This document shows, piece after piece, positions 21,060 to 33,189 of a DNA stretch of 64,000 nt. The stretch is from Stenopsyche tienmushanensis (taxonomy: Eukaryota > Arthropoda > Insecta > Trichoptera > Stenopsychidae): positions 558,001 to 622,000 of the forward strand of contig WACJ01000105.1 in the NCBI GenBank assembly GCA_008973525.1, given 5' to 3'. The notes below the pieces were generated by a model. That model saw only the letters and a program-made list of their open reading frames with translations. It ran no database searches and had not been told where the DNA came from. Positions within the stretch are counted from its first letter, which is position 1, and every line of letters starts with the position of its first letter. A program made the translations under genes and the position numbers.

Positions 21060-21427
21060 TGTAGCGTGGGCGTTTTACCATCCCCACGTAGTAGTGCTAT
21101 TAACAGCGATATCTTACATCTCTCTTTAGAAGCAATGTGTTATTTTAACATCGCCATCTGTTGTGGCCCTGCGGAGACATTGCACCTGCATACCGACCGA
21201 TCGCATCTTGTGCGTGCACCGATTCCGGTTGGGTAGTGACACGCAGGAAGTGGGAGTTGGGAGAGTCGTCGATTAGCCTTGGCTGCGGAAGGTCGTCCTT
21301 CTTGCAGCCAGATCTCTCTCTTTTTCTCTCGTGTGGAATATAGAGAGTTGTTTAGAAAGGAGAGTATTTTTATTCGAAGTCCGTCTATTCCCATCCATTC
21401 GTCCAGCAACATCACGGCCCGATAGAG
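21060..21427 (+). repeat. LTR-like interspersed repeat, family A (copy 1)
   Basis: Begins TGTAGCGTGGGCG, like the reverse complement of the ends at 31513 and 37272. The interior has the family blocks (AACAGCG.. near the start, GCGGAGACATTGCACC, GGCTGCGGAAGGTCGTCC, GACGGACTTCG-like end). It is cut near its end by the hAT element at 21428. TG...CA ends and a length near 350 bp suggest a solo LTR, but no coding region has been linked to it. Confidence 0.6.
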
Positions 21428-21631
21428 CAGTGTTTCCTAACCTTTTTAGTCTCGTTACCACTATAAACTATCAGGGAAACTGATTTTACCCCCCTTTAAA
21501 ATTTTGTTGAAGACATACAAATAGTATACTTCCTTGATTAATTTAATAATGGTTATTGTGAAAGTTGATTTTTTTTTTTTTTGGAATTTGCAAGAGCTAT
21601 CAGCTATAATAAGATATTCAGCACCTACTTT

Positions 21632-21889
21632 TCACCAAAATGTACAGAAGTCATTGTTTTGAAATTCCATTTCTCTGAAAGTGCTATTCTCAAATAGTCT
21701 GAGAAATTCTACTTTGACTGACACATCTTTGTCTTTAAAAATTTCATCATCAGTAGAAAATGGTTCTAATATCCAAGAATTGAACCGACGATTGTCCATG
21801 TCCGGTAAATATTGCTTCAGTGAGTCTATTACCGCAGATAAATGGTGAAATACAGAATTTTCAAATGTGATTTTTTTCAGATTTGTCAT
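21632..21889 (-). pseudogene. hAT transposase fragment
   Basis: 85 codons resembling the region before the dimerisation domain of ZBED/FAM200-type hAT transposases (LKQYLPDMDNRRFNSWILEPFS). It lies inside the hAT element bounded by 21428 and 22663. There is no zinc-finger or catalytic region in frame. Confidence 0.6.
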
Positions 21890-22292
21890 TTACCAATTGC
21901 TCACACAGTTGTGTAAATATCGATATATCGCCAACTTGAACTCTGCGTTGGTAAAGTTCTAATTTATGCAGAAAAATCGCTGCAAAATTTATCCTGTGCT
22001 GTCAAGATATTCATCATATTTCCTTGTCATCAGACTGTTAATTTAACTGAAAAAATCAGCAAGCTACGTCAGCATTTTGATGAATGATTTATCTTTTATT
22101 TTTGAGGACAATTTTTTTTTGTTCTCTGGTTTTTAAGAAACAATCCTATTTCTTCACGGAGATCATAAACCCTGTTTAAAATTCTCCCTCTTGACAACCT
22201 GGGTACCTTTGTGTGGTACAAAATACCATTAAATTTGGCTTTAAGCTTCTTAACAGCCAAATCGTAGAAAGATTACTAGAAAGGCATTAGAA

Positions 22293-22497
22293 CAGTGCTT
22301 CCTAACCTTTTTAGTATTGTTACCCCTATGACCTATCAGGGAAACTGATTTTACCCCTCTTTAAAATTTGTGCTCAGCCACATGGCGCTGATCTGCCATT
22401 TTATTATCTACATACCAAAAATTACCAGCATGATTACCCCCACAGAACACCTGTTTTACCCCTGCAGGGGTAATTCCCCCTAGGTTAGGAACCACTG
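22293..22497. mobile_element. hAT MITE nested in its parent hAT
   Basis: 205 bp between CAGTGCTTCCTAACC and GGTTAGGAACCACTG, with a perfect 8-bp target duplication CATTAGAA (22285-22292 and 22498-22505). Its ends and inner sequence match the outer hAT, so it is a deletion derivative of that family. Confidence 0.92.
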
Positions 22498-22839
22498 CAT
22501 TAGAACATATTGAGAGACTTCTTGGAAGAGAGTGCAAGCCATATGACGCTCATCTGTCATTTTATTATTATATCTACATACCAAAAACGAATATTGTCAT
22601 TACCCCTGCAGAAAAGCCGTTTTACCCCTCGGGGGGCAATTCCCCCCAGGCTAGGAACCACTGCGATAGATGAACAGACCGGTGCATTAGCGCGGCAAGC
22701 ACGTAGAAGCGTGGAGCCACCCGGGGACTCTGCCTTAGCTCAGCAAAGCCCTAGCAAGGAAAGGTTATCTAGAGTCATTTTTCACTGTCTCCCAAAGAAA
22801 ACTGCTCAGTCTTTATAAACCTCGTACACTCCCCATTGA

Positions 22840-23042
22840 GATGTATGTTCATTCAGGAGATCCGCTGGGTGAGCGTTCTAAATGAAACTTGGAGGTTTTG
22901 CTACCTTCAATATCGAGCTAATGAGGAGGTGAATGTATGATACAGACGAAATGGCTGTAACCCCTTCCTGTGAATGGATATTGAAGAGGCCCATAGTTCT
23001 GCAGTGGACTGTTTATAACTGCACTATGATAATGATAATAAA
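22840..23042 (+). mobile_element. LINE 3' end with GATAAT-type tail
   Basis: GAAGAGGCCCATAGTTCTGCAGTGGACTG followed by an ATGATAATGATAATAAA tail resembles the widespread insect LINE 3' end that reads "...cagtggac...gatgatgatg". Only the last few codons and the 3' UTR remain. Family assignment (RTE or a related clade) is uncertain. Confidence 0.45.
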
Positions 23043-23044
23043 AT

Positions 23045-24740
23045 GGCAAATCTATAAACGGCTGTATATTTTGGTTCACACATATAGATTGTCTAATTAT
23101 CTTTCCTAGTAAAGACCCATAATCGATGTTTTTTTGATTAAATCTGATTTAGATGAAGAACAACATGTAAATAATCTATTTTATTTAAAATAGACGTTTA
23201 TTGATCATTTGGAGTAGTTGGTGGCCATGCGAAAGCCAGGATCTGCTCTGGTCATAATTTGAGGTAACTGCGAAATATCATATTCCGCTTGTGTTTTGAA
23301 AGCAAAATCAGCTATATCAAACAATAATATTTCATAAATTATATATTCATAACAGTAAACTAACATATTATACATCTAGTCTGCATGAATGTTATGTTTG
23401 ATTGCGGCTCATATGTGAGATATCACAGTACACTCGATTCTATGGGGTCGTATTTATGAACGCCTTGTTCAAATGGTCCACGATTAATATCTACTTAGAA
23501 CTGTACAAAGACACATTTCTCAAGCATGTACAATATCTCGTACGAGTTCCAAGCATGTGGAAAAATACTACGATAACATTGTTAGTCTCATATGCACACT
23601 AAGCACAAAGGAAGTGGCTTTGTCTTGCAATTCTCGCTTGATACTTAGGCTCCGACTTCCTCTCGTGATTCACTTCCGGCAAATTCAAATACACAAGAGT
23701 CGTAAATTGACCAAAGTTTCTCGATTTTACTCGACTTTACGGCTGAAATCTCGCACAAGATTATCAGCATCGGAGACGGGGTTGTGATACAAGCCGATGC
23801 TCCCTTCGCGGATATCTTCTTCAGGCCTGAACAGACCGGAAATTGAAGTGTGAATCGATTTTCCGGGGAGCGGAAGATTGCGGAACCAAATCCGGTGTCG
23901 AGACATTTCACATTGAATTTTATTGCTGAAACTGAACGCACCGCCATTTAAGATGTCGCTTAAACGGACCTTTTGTAATTGTGCCATTGACTCGGCTGTT
24001 AAAGCATGCAGAATGAAAACCCAACTAATATTTAAGCGCGGATTTATCCGACCGATCCGTGCAGAACAGGTTCAATCAATTCGTTTAATTAAATTTAGCC
24101 TTATTACACTCAAAATTACCGCCTGCTGACTTTTTTGCGGGCTTAAGCCGTTTGCAAAAAATGTCGAAATTATACCAACATGTGAATTTGTTCGTTTCAC
24201 TCGATAAATTACGGTTAGACTACCGGTTTCGACAATAAGCTGCTTCGTAGCCTGTTCGTTATATAATCAAATATTAGAGCTAATGATGATTTACGACGGA
24301 CACTCGATGGCTAATCATTGATGATATAAAAAACTGGATGCTTGTAAACACGAGTGGAAACATATTGAAATTTATGTTTTCATTTAAATAATATAAAGCC
24401 ATACATCATCCGACGTAATGCGCGAGATTTACGATTTGGAAACTGCGAATGCTTAATCTGTATGAAAACTGTTAAGTGAGCGTGTCTAAAATTGCCAAAA
24501 ATGCTTTTTAATATTCCCTATGAACTATGCCTTGGTATGGTTCTAAGTAGAGATTAATCATGGACCATTTGAGCAAGACGTTCATAAATAAGATCCCATT
24601 GCGCGTAGTATAATAATATATCATACATGAGGAATGAGCAAACAAAATTAATGCAGACGAGGATTAGATGTAGATTATTAGATAGATAATTGATTATGGA
24701 ACATTATTCAATTGAAATATATCATGATACGTATACAGGA
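23045..24740. other. Sequence without recognised gene
   Basis: Overlapping minus-strand frames at 23645-23987 reach 100 codons but show no family resemblance and no splice context I trust. It could be conserved host non-coding DNA. Confidence 0.35.
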
Positions 24741-25130
24741 TGTTTTGCACATGGACCGACGAAATTTTTTTGGGGGTTAGGGGGTCTTTTCATATATTTC
24801 ACACATAGTTTCTGTGTCCTAAGTATCAAGGTTGTAAAATATTTTTTTAACAATGAGGACATGCCCTATTCCGTGTCTCGCGCGGTCTCCAGATCTGACA
24901 CCACTGGATTTCTTAGTTTAGAGACGTGCCCTATTCCGTGGCTCACACGGTCTCCAGACCTGACACCACTGGATTTATTTGTCTAGTGACTTGTAAAAAA
25001 ATAATTTATACGATAGAGATGACCACAGAAGAATTTAAAAAAAAATCAACAAAATTTTAGCAAAAAAATGCCTAATTTATTCACTAACCAGATTTTGCTT
25101 TATCAATGTTACTCATTTTACGATGATTAT
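24741..25130 (+). pseudogene. Tc1/mariner-type transposase C-terminal fragment
   Basis: The plus strand encodes RSPDLTPLDLFV, the "WP.RSPDLTP.DFFLWG" block preceding the third catalytic residue of mariner-like transposases. A 65-bp unit carrying the block is tandemly duplicated (24862 and 24927). The rest of the transposase is absent or decayed. Confidence 0.6.
24862..24985 (+). repeat. 65-bp tandem duplication in transposase fragment
   Basis: Two units start at 24862 and 24927. They share TGCCCTATTCCGTG, CGGTCTCCAGA and TGACACCACTGGATTT. The period is not a multiple of three, so the duplication breaks the frame. Confidence 0.85.
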
Positions 25131-25187
25131 TTTACTTCAGTATTGTAATACTTTCTTATTAAAGTAACCATTTCGATTATGATCATT

Positions 25188-25682
25188 TCATATGACACTC
25201 AATAAGTTCGTAGGATTTGTTACAATTTTGATACATTTTTCTTCTTCATTTGTGGTCGCTTCATTGCAATTTTCTTAATCAAACACATCAATAACGGCAA
25301 ATAATGATGATTATTCCTTTATCAAGGTAATCGACGAATAAAATACCAAAATACGGATGCCAAAACCTTCTAAAACCTGCTAAAATAGCTCTAAATAGCG
25401 ATCTAAATTGACGATGCGTTGTTGTTTTCGATCGAATGTAAGCAAACGCGGTGCCCACTTCGGACAAAGCTTTATCATGGACAAATTTAAGCGCAGAAGC
25501 TCTCCGTCTTTGTCTTCCGAACTGAACTACGTCTGTGTCTATCTGTCTTCGGGCTCAATCTACAAAAGTGGTCTTTCTGAAAAGTGGAGCGAGGAATCCC
25601 AGGCCCTGGGACAGTACTCCTTTTACAACATTTTTTTGTGGAAGATTTTGGCATCCTACGAACTTATTGAGTGAGACCATAT
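25188..25682. mobile_element. Inverted-repeat element (mariner-type MITE)
   Basis: CACTCAATAAGTTCGTAGG at about 25197 is inverted near 25652-25671. The repeat extends outward through TCATATG with a small indel. The interior (about 430 bp) has no intact transposase. The adjacent mariner fragment and the end sequence suggest a mariner origin. Target duplication is unclear. Confidence 0.6.
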
Positions 25683-25689
25683 GATAACA

Positions 25690-27720
25690 TGGCTTTTTAT
25701 TTAAGGATTTTATACTATTTTTTAATATTAATCATACAGTGATCATGCAAAATATTATTTATAATAAATTGATATTAACAAATTAATAATGTATAATTGT
25801 GTGCATGCATAGAGCTTTTAGGCAATATTTTAGATTAGTTTATGTTTTAAAATCATTTTTAACTATTATATTTTTATTTGTTTCAGATAGCAATAATATG
25901 CCAAAAGTAGATGCTTTACCGCCATACAATAGAGTTGTAAAAAGTTAGTTTTCTTTCATTTATATAATGTTATTTTATTCAACATTTTATATGTAACAAT
26001 GTGGTGTATTTTTGGTCTTAGGCCCAAACAGATTTGATGGTCTATGTATTTTTATGCGAAAATTTTGTTCACATCTTTACATATTTATATAAAAGTGATT
26101 GATGTATCAAAAACCTAAATCGCAATAGTGCTTTGGCCCAAAAATGTATAATGTGTACATCAATATGCAATACGTTTTTTTCCCAAAAATGATTTAGCAC
26201 ACAAAGATTTCGGTATCTATTCTTGTATTATAACGTTTTTATAAAGCGGTTACTCTTTTATGTGGTATAATGTTAACATCACTTCGAGCAAATATTCGGG
26301 AATTGTAGAGGTATTTTTTTTGTTGAATTTATATAGATATGCCGAATTTTTCAATTGAATTTGAATAGAAAATCCTCGTTGCGCGAAATTATATCATGAA
26401 TTTGCAGACAATCAGCATGAAAAGTTGCGTGTTGGTGTATATATGAGTCGATTGTTGAATTTCACCCGAAAGCCTCAAATATGTGACTTTTCCGATATAC
26501 AAATCGCAAGCATCAACAAGGAAACAATCGAAACTTTTAAAACTATACGGAACATTTTTTTTCCATTTGGTGGAAAACCCATCGAAAGTTTTTACTACCC
26601 GATATATTTGTCGAAAGCTCCGAGCCGTGCGGGCGATCGAGAGCTTTCCGCGTCTCTATTTAGTCCGTCGGACGTATTTGTATGTAAGCTCCCGAAGCTC
26701 AACAATCAGGTTGAACAATGTGGCATGGGAAGACTTTAGTCATTAAACCACCCGATAAGTTAGCTTGTTAAGTTACCCCCAGTATTTTACTCGAACATTG
26801 AAGCCAGCCGTGAGGAAAACTCGTTTCAGCTAAAAGGAAAATACGAGGAAAATGCGAACCTTGAAAGCTCCACCGCTGTAAATGGGTGGTTCAAAACTTA
26901 TCACACATATCCTGACACTTTCAAATATATATTTATAACCGAGGGTTTTAATAACTTTCGACTTTCAAGCGCAATCTGTCCATTTTAAGACGTCTTTTCA
27001 ATTGACTCAAACGTTCACACGTTGAAGCTTTTGAAAGCTCACTAAGTCTTTCAGATGCATACAAAATATATATACGAGTATATATTTGAGAATTATCGCG
27101 AGTCATATCTAAATGCATATTTCAAACATAACTGTCCATACTCGTGCAAAAATAACCAACATATCTTATTCGATTATAAATTTTTTTCTCAATAATAATT
27201 TGTATTATTTTAACATAATTGGAGAATTACAGATATTAATGCAAAAATAATGATAATGCTCTGATTTCATTGGAGTCAGATCTTGAAAATAATGATAGAA
27301 TTTCTTGGTTATCTATGATGATCATTATTAACGTTGATGTGGATAACACAAGGGTTATCTAGAAAGTAAGGTTACAAGGGCTTTTGAGGCCGATAGATTA
27401 TTTGTTTGTTTAGAAGTTGGTGCACCTAGTAAGTAGGGGAAACCTAACGTTCAGCTAATTTAACCCACGTGTCTGTCGACCATTTTGTTCAATCACAGTA
27501 AATTCTTCCGACGGAGAGATCGTCGCGCCCTCCCGCCACCTTATCGTCATTGGGAGATCTGCATAGTCGTCCGTTTTTTTAACTTTTCAGAACAACACCA
27601 CCGCGAATATCCATCGGAAGCTCATAGAAGTTTATGGTAGTGATGTGATGAGTAGATATCGACATGTCACGAAGTAAATTAGGTTATCTATTCAAAAAAT
27701 ACAGATACAGTATTTTTACT
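25690..27720. other. Sequence without recognised gene
   Basis: AT-rich. The 26425-26746 frames (about 100 codons) have no recognisable motif. Confidence 0.35.
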
Positions 27721-27808
27721 TCAAGTTCAATATTTTTCATTTCAAGTTAAACCTTTTTCAATTCAAGTTAAAACTTTTTATCTCAAGTTTAACCTTTTCC
27801 ATTTCAAG
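27721..27808 (+). repeat. About 21-bp tandem repeats (TCAAGTTNAA-CTTTTT)
   Basis: Four imperfect units of 20-22 bp, each with TCAAGTT followed by an A/C stretch and a T-run. The array runs directly into the palindrome at 27790-27832. Confidence 0.75.
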
Positions 27809-27832
27809 TTAAGCTTGAAATGGAAAAGGTTA
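27790..27832. repeat. Perfect 19-bp inverted repeat with 5-nt loop
   Basis: Arms 27790-27808 and 27814-27832 are exact complements (TAACCTTTTCC.. / ..GGAAAAGGTTA). It is formed by the last tandem unit and an inverted copy of it. Confidence 0.9.
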
Positions 27833-28805
27833 CTTTTTTTGTGCGGTAGATGCATTCCGCGGAAAATCGCACAAAAAAGCTATGAATTACATAGAAAAAG
27901 TGAAGGTGCGTTTCATGGATTCTAAAACCGCATAACTTAGAAACAGCTATATAAAATATATCCTAAATCGCACAAAAAAAGTTAATAAAAAAAGGAAAAC
28001 ACTAGGGCAATTGAAAAATTGTATTTTTGGTAATATTTTAAAGATATCTGGTATCTCTAATGCCTGATATCTACCAGAGAAATAATAATTAATTTAATTA
28101 CAAACTATCATCGCTGTTTGATAATTTTCGTTGCGATTTTCGATATGACCCAAAATCGCTCTCTTCTTTGGAAGAAATAATACCCAGTGTCAATGTCATC
28201 ATTGTTCTGTGTAGATTTTTTCTTTCCAATAATAAAATTCGCAATAAGTGAAGATGTCACTATAATCTTTAACTCAAAAAAAAAAAGTCACGAAATGGCG
28301 ACTGTTGAATTTTTTGGCCTTATTTTGTCAGTTTTAATTTTTTTTTTTTTAAATAGTTAAAAAATATTTTTTTACATAAATCTGATAGAAATAATAGAGG
28401 GCTATATAAAAAAGATTCGTGCTCAGTTTGAAGTAAATTAGTTAATTAAAACTTGAGATATGATGTCAAACGTGTTGAAAAAAGTAGAATTTTGGAAATT
28501 TCTTTGAAGAATGTTTTTTTTAAAGTCGAAACATTGGAAAAATGTAAAAAAAAACGAATTCAATTTTGTCAAAGACTTAAACCAGAATAAATGGCGTGAT
28601 CGTAACTCAGCGATAGCAGATGCCAAATTATAATATTTTTTCCAAATTTCTGTAAATGTTGATGATTTATTACCTATTTTATCCAAAATATCTCCATACG
28701 TACTATTTATGAAATTAAAAAAAGAAAAAAAAATGCTTTTAAAAAAAACCGCATAACTTCGAAATCGCACAAAAAAAAGTCGCACAAAAAGAGGTTTGAG
28801 TGTAT
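27833..28805. mobile_element. Possible pogo/Tigger-like non-autonomous element
   Basis: The right end reads GCATAACTTCGAAATCGCAC, then GAGGTTTGAGTGTA. This resembles pogo/Tigger ends, which open with CAGT.AACCTCT.. and end at TA. The left side has related GTGCGG and ATCGCACAAAAAA strings. No transposase is readable. Confidence 0.35.
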
Positions 28806-28993
28806 AGACCTTTTTGGGTTCTCAGACCACTTTTATATGGACCACATGTTGCCAATCGCTGGTATAGACTATAGGTGAAGAATCTTCTTGAATTTCTTGA
28901 AGGATTATCGATTTAATATGTTTAATGTAAGAATTTAGGACAGGGAAATTTGTAATTGTCTGATTGACGACAGATCAAATAGGCATTTTTTTA

Positions 28994-29127
28994 ACTAAAT
29001 ATAAAATACTAAATATAAAATATAAAATACTAAATATAAAATATAAAATACTAAATATAAAATATAAAATACTAAATATAAAATATAAAATACTAAATAT
29101 AAAATATAAAATACTAAATATAAAATA
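28994..29127. repeat. 21-bp minisatellite (about 6 units)
   Basis: Tandem units of ACTAAATATAAAATATAAAAT with almost no variation between units, which points to recent expansion. Confidence 0.9.
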
Positions 29128-29129
29128 AT

Positions 29130-31177
29130 TCTTTTTGAAATTAATACTAGAAAATAAGAGAAAAGGAGAAATAAAATCGAAAATATCAGAATTTTATTTA
29201 CTTTTCAAAAATACATATTTTAGAAATAAAAGTGCATTGAACGTTTCTTCTTTTATACTATCGAAAAATCCCTATAAATTGGCATTGGGGTTGGTTTCAT
29301 CGACAGTAGAGAATCGTAAAGAATATCTAAAATATTACCCATTGTTTTGGCGTGATTTGAATGGTTTTTCAATAAATTTTATATTATCAGCAAAGTGCAA
29401 AAGCAGATGCAAAGTTCTGTAGGATACGTATGCTTCTCATCTATCTAAGCTTGTGAAATATTTCTTGGATAAGAAAAATATCTGCATTGAAAGCTTCTTC
29501 TTATCGCGTAAAAGCTTTTAATGATGGAGTATTCAAATAAGAAAATCAATGACTGAAATTAAATTCCTAATAAACACGATAATTTGGCATCTTGCTCATA
29601 GCTCCACGTCAAATCTGTATCAAATATTTCCTCCCACGAAGATATTCTTTCAAGGAGGTCATGATCCTAATAATAATGAAATATATTCTGTCTGATTTAT
29701 GAGTTATACCGGTTCCTTAGGGTAGCACGTTGATGTAAGAAAAAATAAATAAACTCGCCCTCGATGATAATATCGGCTATTTTTTTTGCGAGTTTTCGTA
29801 TGAAAAATATGTTTTTTCATGTCCTCCTACGCAAATTGTTCTCAAACATTATTGCCTAAAAAAATAAAAATTTCCGCCGAATTAATGCAAATTAATAAAA
29901 GTACAAAAATACATATTTAATTTAACCCTCTTTATGAATATTTTATAGAGTCAAAGAAACGTATTGGAGATAGCACCGAAAAAACATTGTGCGGCTTTCC
30001 TGATGCATATTCATGAAGTGACCACGCTTCCTAAATAAATAAATGGGAAAATGCAAAACAACCGATGTCGAGATACAAATTTTATTTATGAGCTACGGAG
30101 TGATTAATTCGAATTAAAGCATTTTATAATACGTATTATACAAACAAATATTTCGCATTGTTTATTAATTTGCATATTTTTATCCGTTTTATGTAAAAAT
30201 TGAAGCTATATGCATACGAAATGAAGATTCGAGCTGTTACTTTCAACGTAATTTTCAACGTCCATGTTCACTGTCGTACTGCCAATGATGCTTTTGACTT
30301 CATTATGAAATTCAACAATATTTTGTCTTTTTTCCTCGTCTCCGCAGCCCAAACTTCATTTCACCACACCAACATGCGCCAACATGGTGCATCTATGCAA
30401 TATTTTTACTACGCCTATTTTATTTCCGCGGGTGTAAACAGTAATTTGACATTTTTTTTATCGCAATCAGATGAACGGTATGGAAACGCATTAAATACAG
30501 ACAAACAAACATTGATTTTTATATATTAGAAGATATGCCTATGTTACTCGCGCAGTTATTATCAATAAGTGAACGAAGTTTTATTGCAATCTGATGAACG
30601 ATATAGCAGCGCATTACATACGAACAAACGGAGATTATTTTTTATATATTGGATGATATTAGTCCGACATTAGAAAAAACGTGAAGAGATTATTTTTAAA
30701 AGAAAAATTTACATTAAATTTGTTATTATATATTCTTAAAAGAATGTGACTAAAATCCTTTTGCAAAGACACTAAAAATACAAGTAAAGATTTTTTAAAT
30801 GTATAGTAATGGTTATTGATAATTTTAAATACCTATTAATCTTGTTTGTCTACTATTTTAAATTATTAGTTTTTCAATTGATTTCAATATGATTCACAAC
30901 AATTTTATTTTTATAATTTCACATTCCTTCGTTTAGGGACAACATAGGTGTGTCTGTAGGAACGCTTGAAATAATAATATTTGTAAAAAGAATATGAATT
31001 ATCATTGAATCACAATAAGTATTGACTATTACTAGATATCAGTTTAATAAATTTAAATTGATAACTTATCCTATTTACAAATGCAAATTATAATGTTCAT
31101 AGATTTTACACAAGATTTTTTTAAAACTAATTGTTTCAAGCCTGAATAACACAATCACACATATAAGCAATATTTAA
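29130..31177. other. AT-rich sequence without recognised gene
   Basis: A 95-codon frame (29135-29422) and a 109-codon frame (30200-30529) lack recognisable domains and have the A/T-driven composition of chance frames. Confidence 0.4.
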
Positions 31178-31513
31178 TGCTTCTATCAGGCCGTGATGTA
31201 GCTGGACAAATAGATGAGAATAAACGGGCGACGAATAGAAAGACTCTCTTCTCTAAATAACTATTTATTCCGCATGAGAGATCTGGCTGCAGGAGGGACG
31301 ACCTCCCGCAGCCAAGGCCAAGTGCAACGGTGCACGTGCAAGAAGCGATCGGTATGCAGGTGCAACGTCTCCGCAGGGCCACAAGAGATGGCGCTGTTAA
31401 AATAACACATTGCACCTGAAGAGAGACGGAAGATGTCGCTGTTAATCTGGCGAATTGAATCTGCTCAGATTAACAGCGCCACTACCTGGGGATGGTAAAT
31501 CGCCCACGCTACA
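31178..31513 (-). repeat. LTR-like interspersed repeat, family A (copy 2)
   Basis: 336 bp from TGCTTCTATCAGGCCG to CGCCCACGCTACA. It is the reverse orientation of the 21 kb copy, with the same GCTGCAGGAGGGACGACC core. Near its end the 13-bp pair CGCTGTTAATCTG/CAGATTAACAGCG (about 31437-31482) forms a hairpin that is absent from the 37 kb copy. No target duplication found. Confidence 0.65.
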
Positions 31514-33185
31514 ATACTATTTCTGTTTTGTTATTTTCTCATTAGAAAATTTTATTTCAATCTCTCCGCTGATATATGAATTATACCGATTTTTACAAAG
31601 AAATCATTATTTTGTAAATTCTTACCACTTTATGTGAAACCCAGTCTGGAAAGTCTGAAAGATAGAATTAAGTTGAGATGAATATGAATTTAGATTGGAG
31701 AGGATCTAACATTTGACCATCTGCAAAATCATCATTTTCTTTAATAATATTTTAATTATTGTTACAAATCCAGTGGATCTATAGATCCACAGGAGTCCAT
31801 ATGATTGCTGAAAGATCTGTGACAAATCAATGTTGATTGAGCAGCTGTGGTCTCTCTCTGTCTGAAGTTGTACATAAATATCTTGAAAAGGCTAGCTATA
31901 TTCTAACTTTTCAACCGATCATCTCCTTCCATCTTTCAGACTAATGCGATATATTCATGACCTGTGCAAGTCCTCTTATTCGCATGACTATTTACTGTAT
32001 CAAATTATCTTTCTTTAAGCAATGCTGATCCCAAGTTCCTAATAACAGGTTAAATATCCAAAAATAAAAATAGTAATAAGATTGAATTATTTTAACATGA
32101 GATTTAAGCTTTGTGTGAATATCTACTACAAAGCGAATGTAAACAGAACCATTGCAGCGTTTTATTGTTTTGTCTATTCGGTTGTCCAATATACAAAATC
32201 CCTACGCTCAAGAGCGACTGATATCCGGTTTCAGTCATAAAATAAACTGAAAACAACGAGGGATCGTTCGACATGTCAACTTTTTTGGGCTCCCAGTATT
32301 TTCCTTTTTGTCAATCGTAATCGACTTTATATTCATTGTTTTGCTTGGACTGCATCGTATGCCGTAGTTCTTTATTTTCATCTGGCTTTAAAACGATGGA
32401 CTACTTCTATTGCATTGGATACGCCAATTTAGGACTTAATCCCTCTGTGACATTCCACCGAATATAAAATAGCCAAAAAATAGTTCGAAGGCAAGAGCGC
32501 AAAATTATTCTCACAACCCGTGTGGAAAACGCTCTGCTGAAACGTCTATTGGGAAACGTGACAGAGAATACGTGATCATATTTTTCATTTTTCATTGGAA
32601 GGCTTTCGAGGAATAGGTGCGAGTCGGAAATTGCGCTACACGAAACTGCCCCTAAGAACTTTAATTAAATCCAGTTTGACCGTAAAAACGCTTTTAAAGT
32701 GCCATTACCCTGTCGACATGGTGGATTGGCCGCGAGTAACAAGAAGCTGCTGCCAATTCACATTAAAAAATAATAAAGTGCAAAATGCTGCCATGCCACG
32801 AGAGTCCTTCAAAAATATGTACGACAGGGGATGTTTGCATTTCCATCCTTCGAAGTCAATTTGTCGTTGGAGGGTTGTTTTACAGAACCAATTATTTTTC
32901 CATGTCTTCTTCGAGTAAATCTTCTTCCCTACAAGAGGATAAAACCTGTTCGGGTTACGACACAACCCAACATTTTCGATTTATTGAACGATTTTTTTTC
33001 GACGTCAATGTTTATCAGATTTAATTAACGTATTCCGATTTATCGCATACGCATGTAATACGAGACATTCATTACAAAAATATCATTCAATTATATTCAG
33101 TATCATTATCACATTAATTAATGAGAACTGCATTAGGTGTTAGTCATAAATGTAGTAAATAATATGATAAATAAAGTGCCCCACA
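31514..33185. other. Sequence without recognised gene
   Basis: The frames at 32595-33024 are short and overlapping in several phases, with no recognisable family. Confidence 0.35.
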
Positions 33186-33189
33186 TTAA

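Larger units (their letters stand above)
21428..22663 (-). mobile_element. hAT transposon remnant with 8-bp target duplication
   Basis: Ends are CAGTGTTTCCTAACC (left) and GGCTAGGAACCACTG (right), inverted and typical of hAT elements. The flanks CGATAGAG (21420-21427) and CGATAGAT (22664-22671) match at 7 of 8 bases. The minus strand at 21632-21889 encodes an 85-residue transposase scrap (DSLKQYLPDMDNRRFNSWI) of the ZBED5/FAM200-like hAT type. The element has decayed and is itself split by a MITE at 22293-22497. Confidence 0.85.

Noticed and set aside
23645..23987. Host exon in overlapping minus-strand frames
   Set aside because: Two frames overlap with equal length, neither has recognisable domains, and I could not support splice sites.
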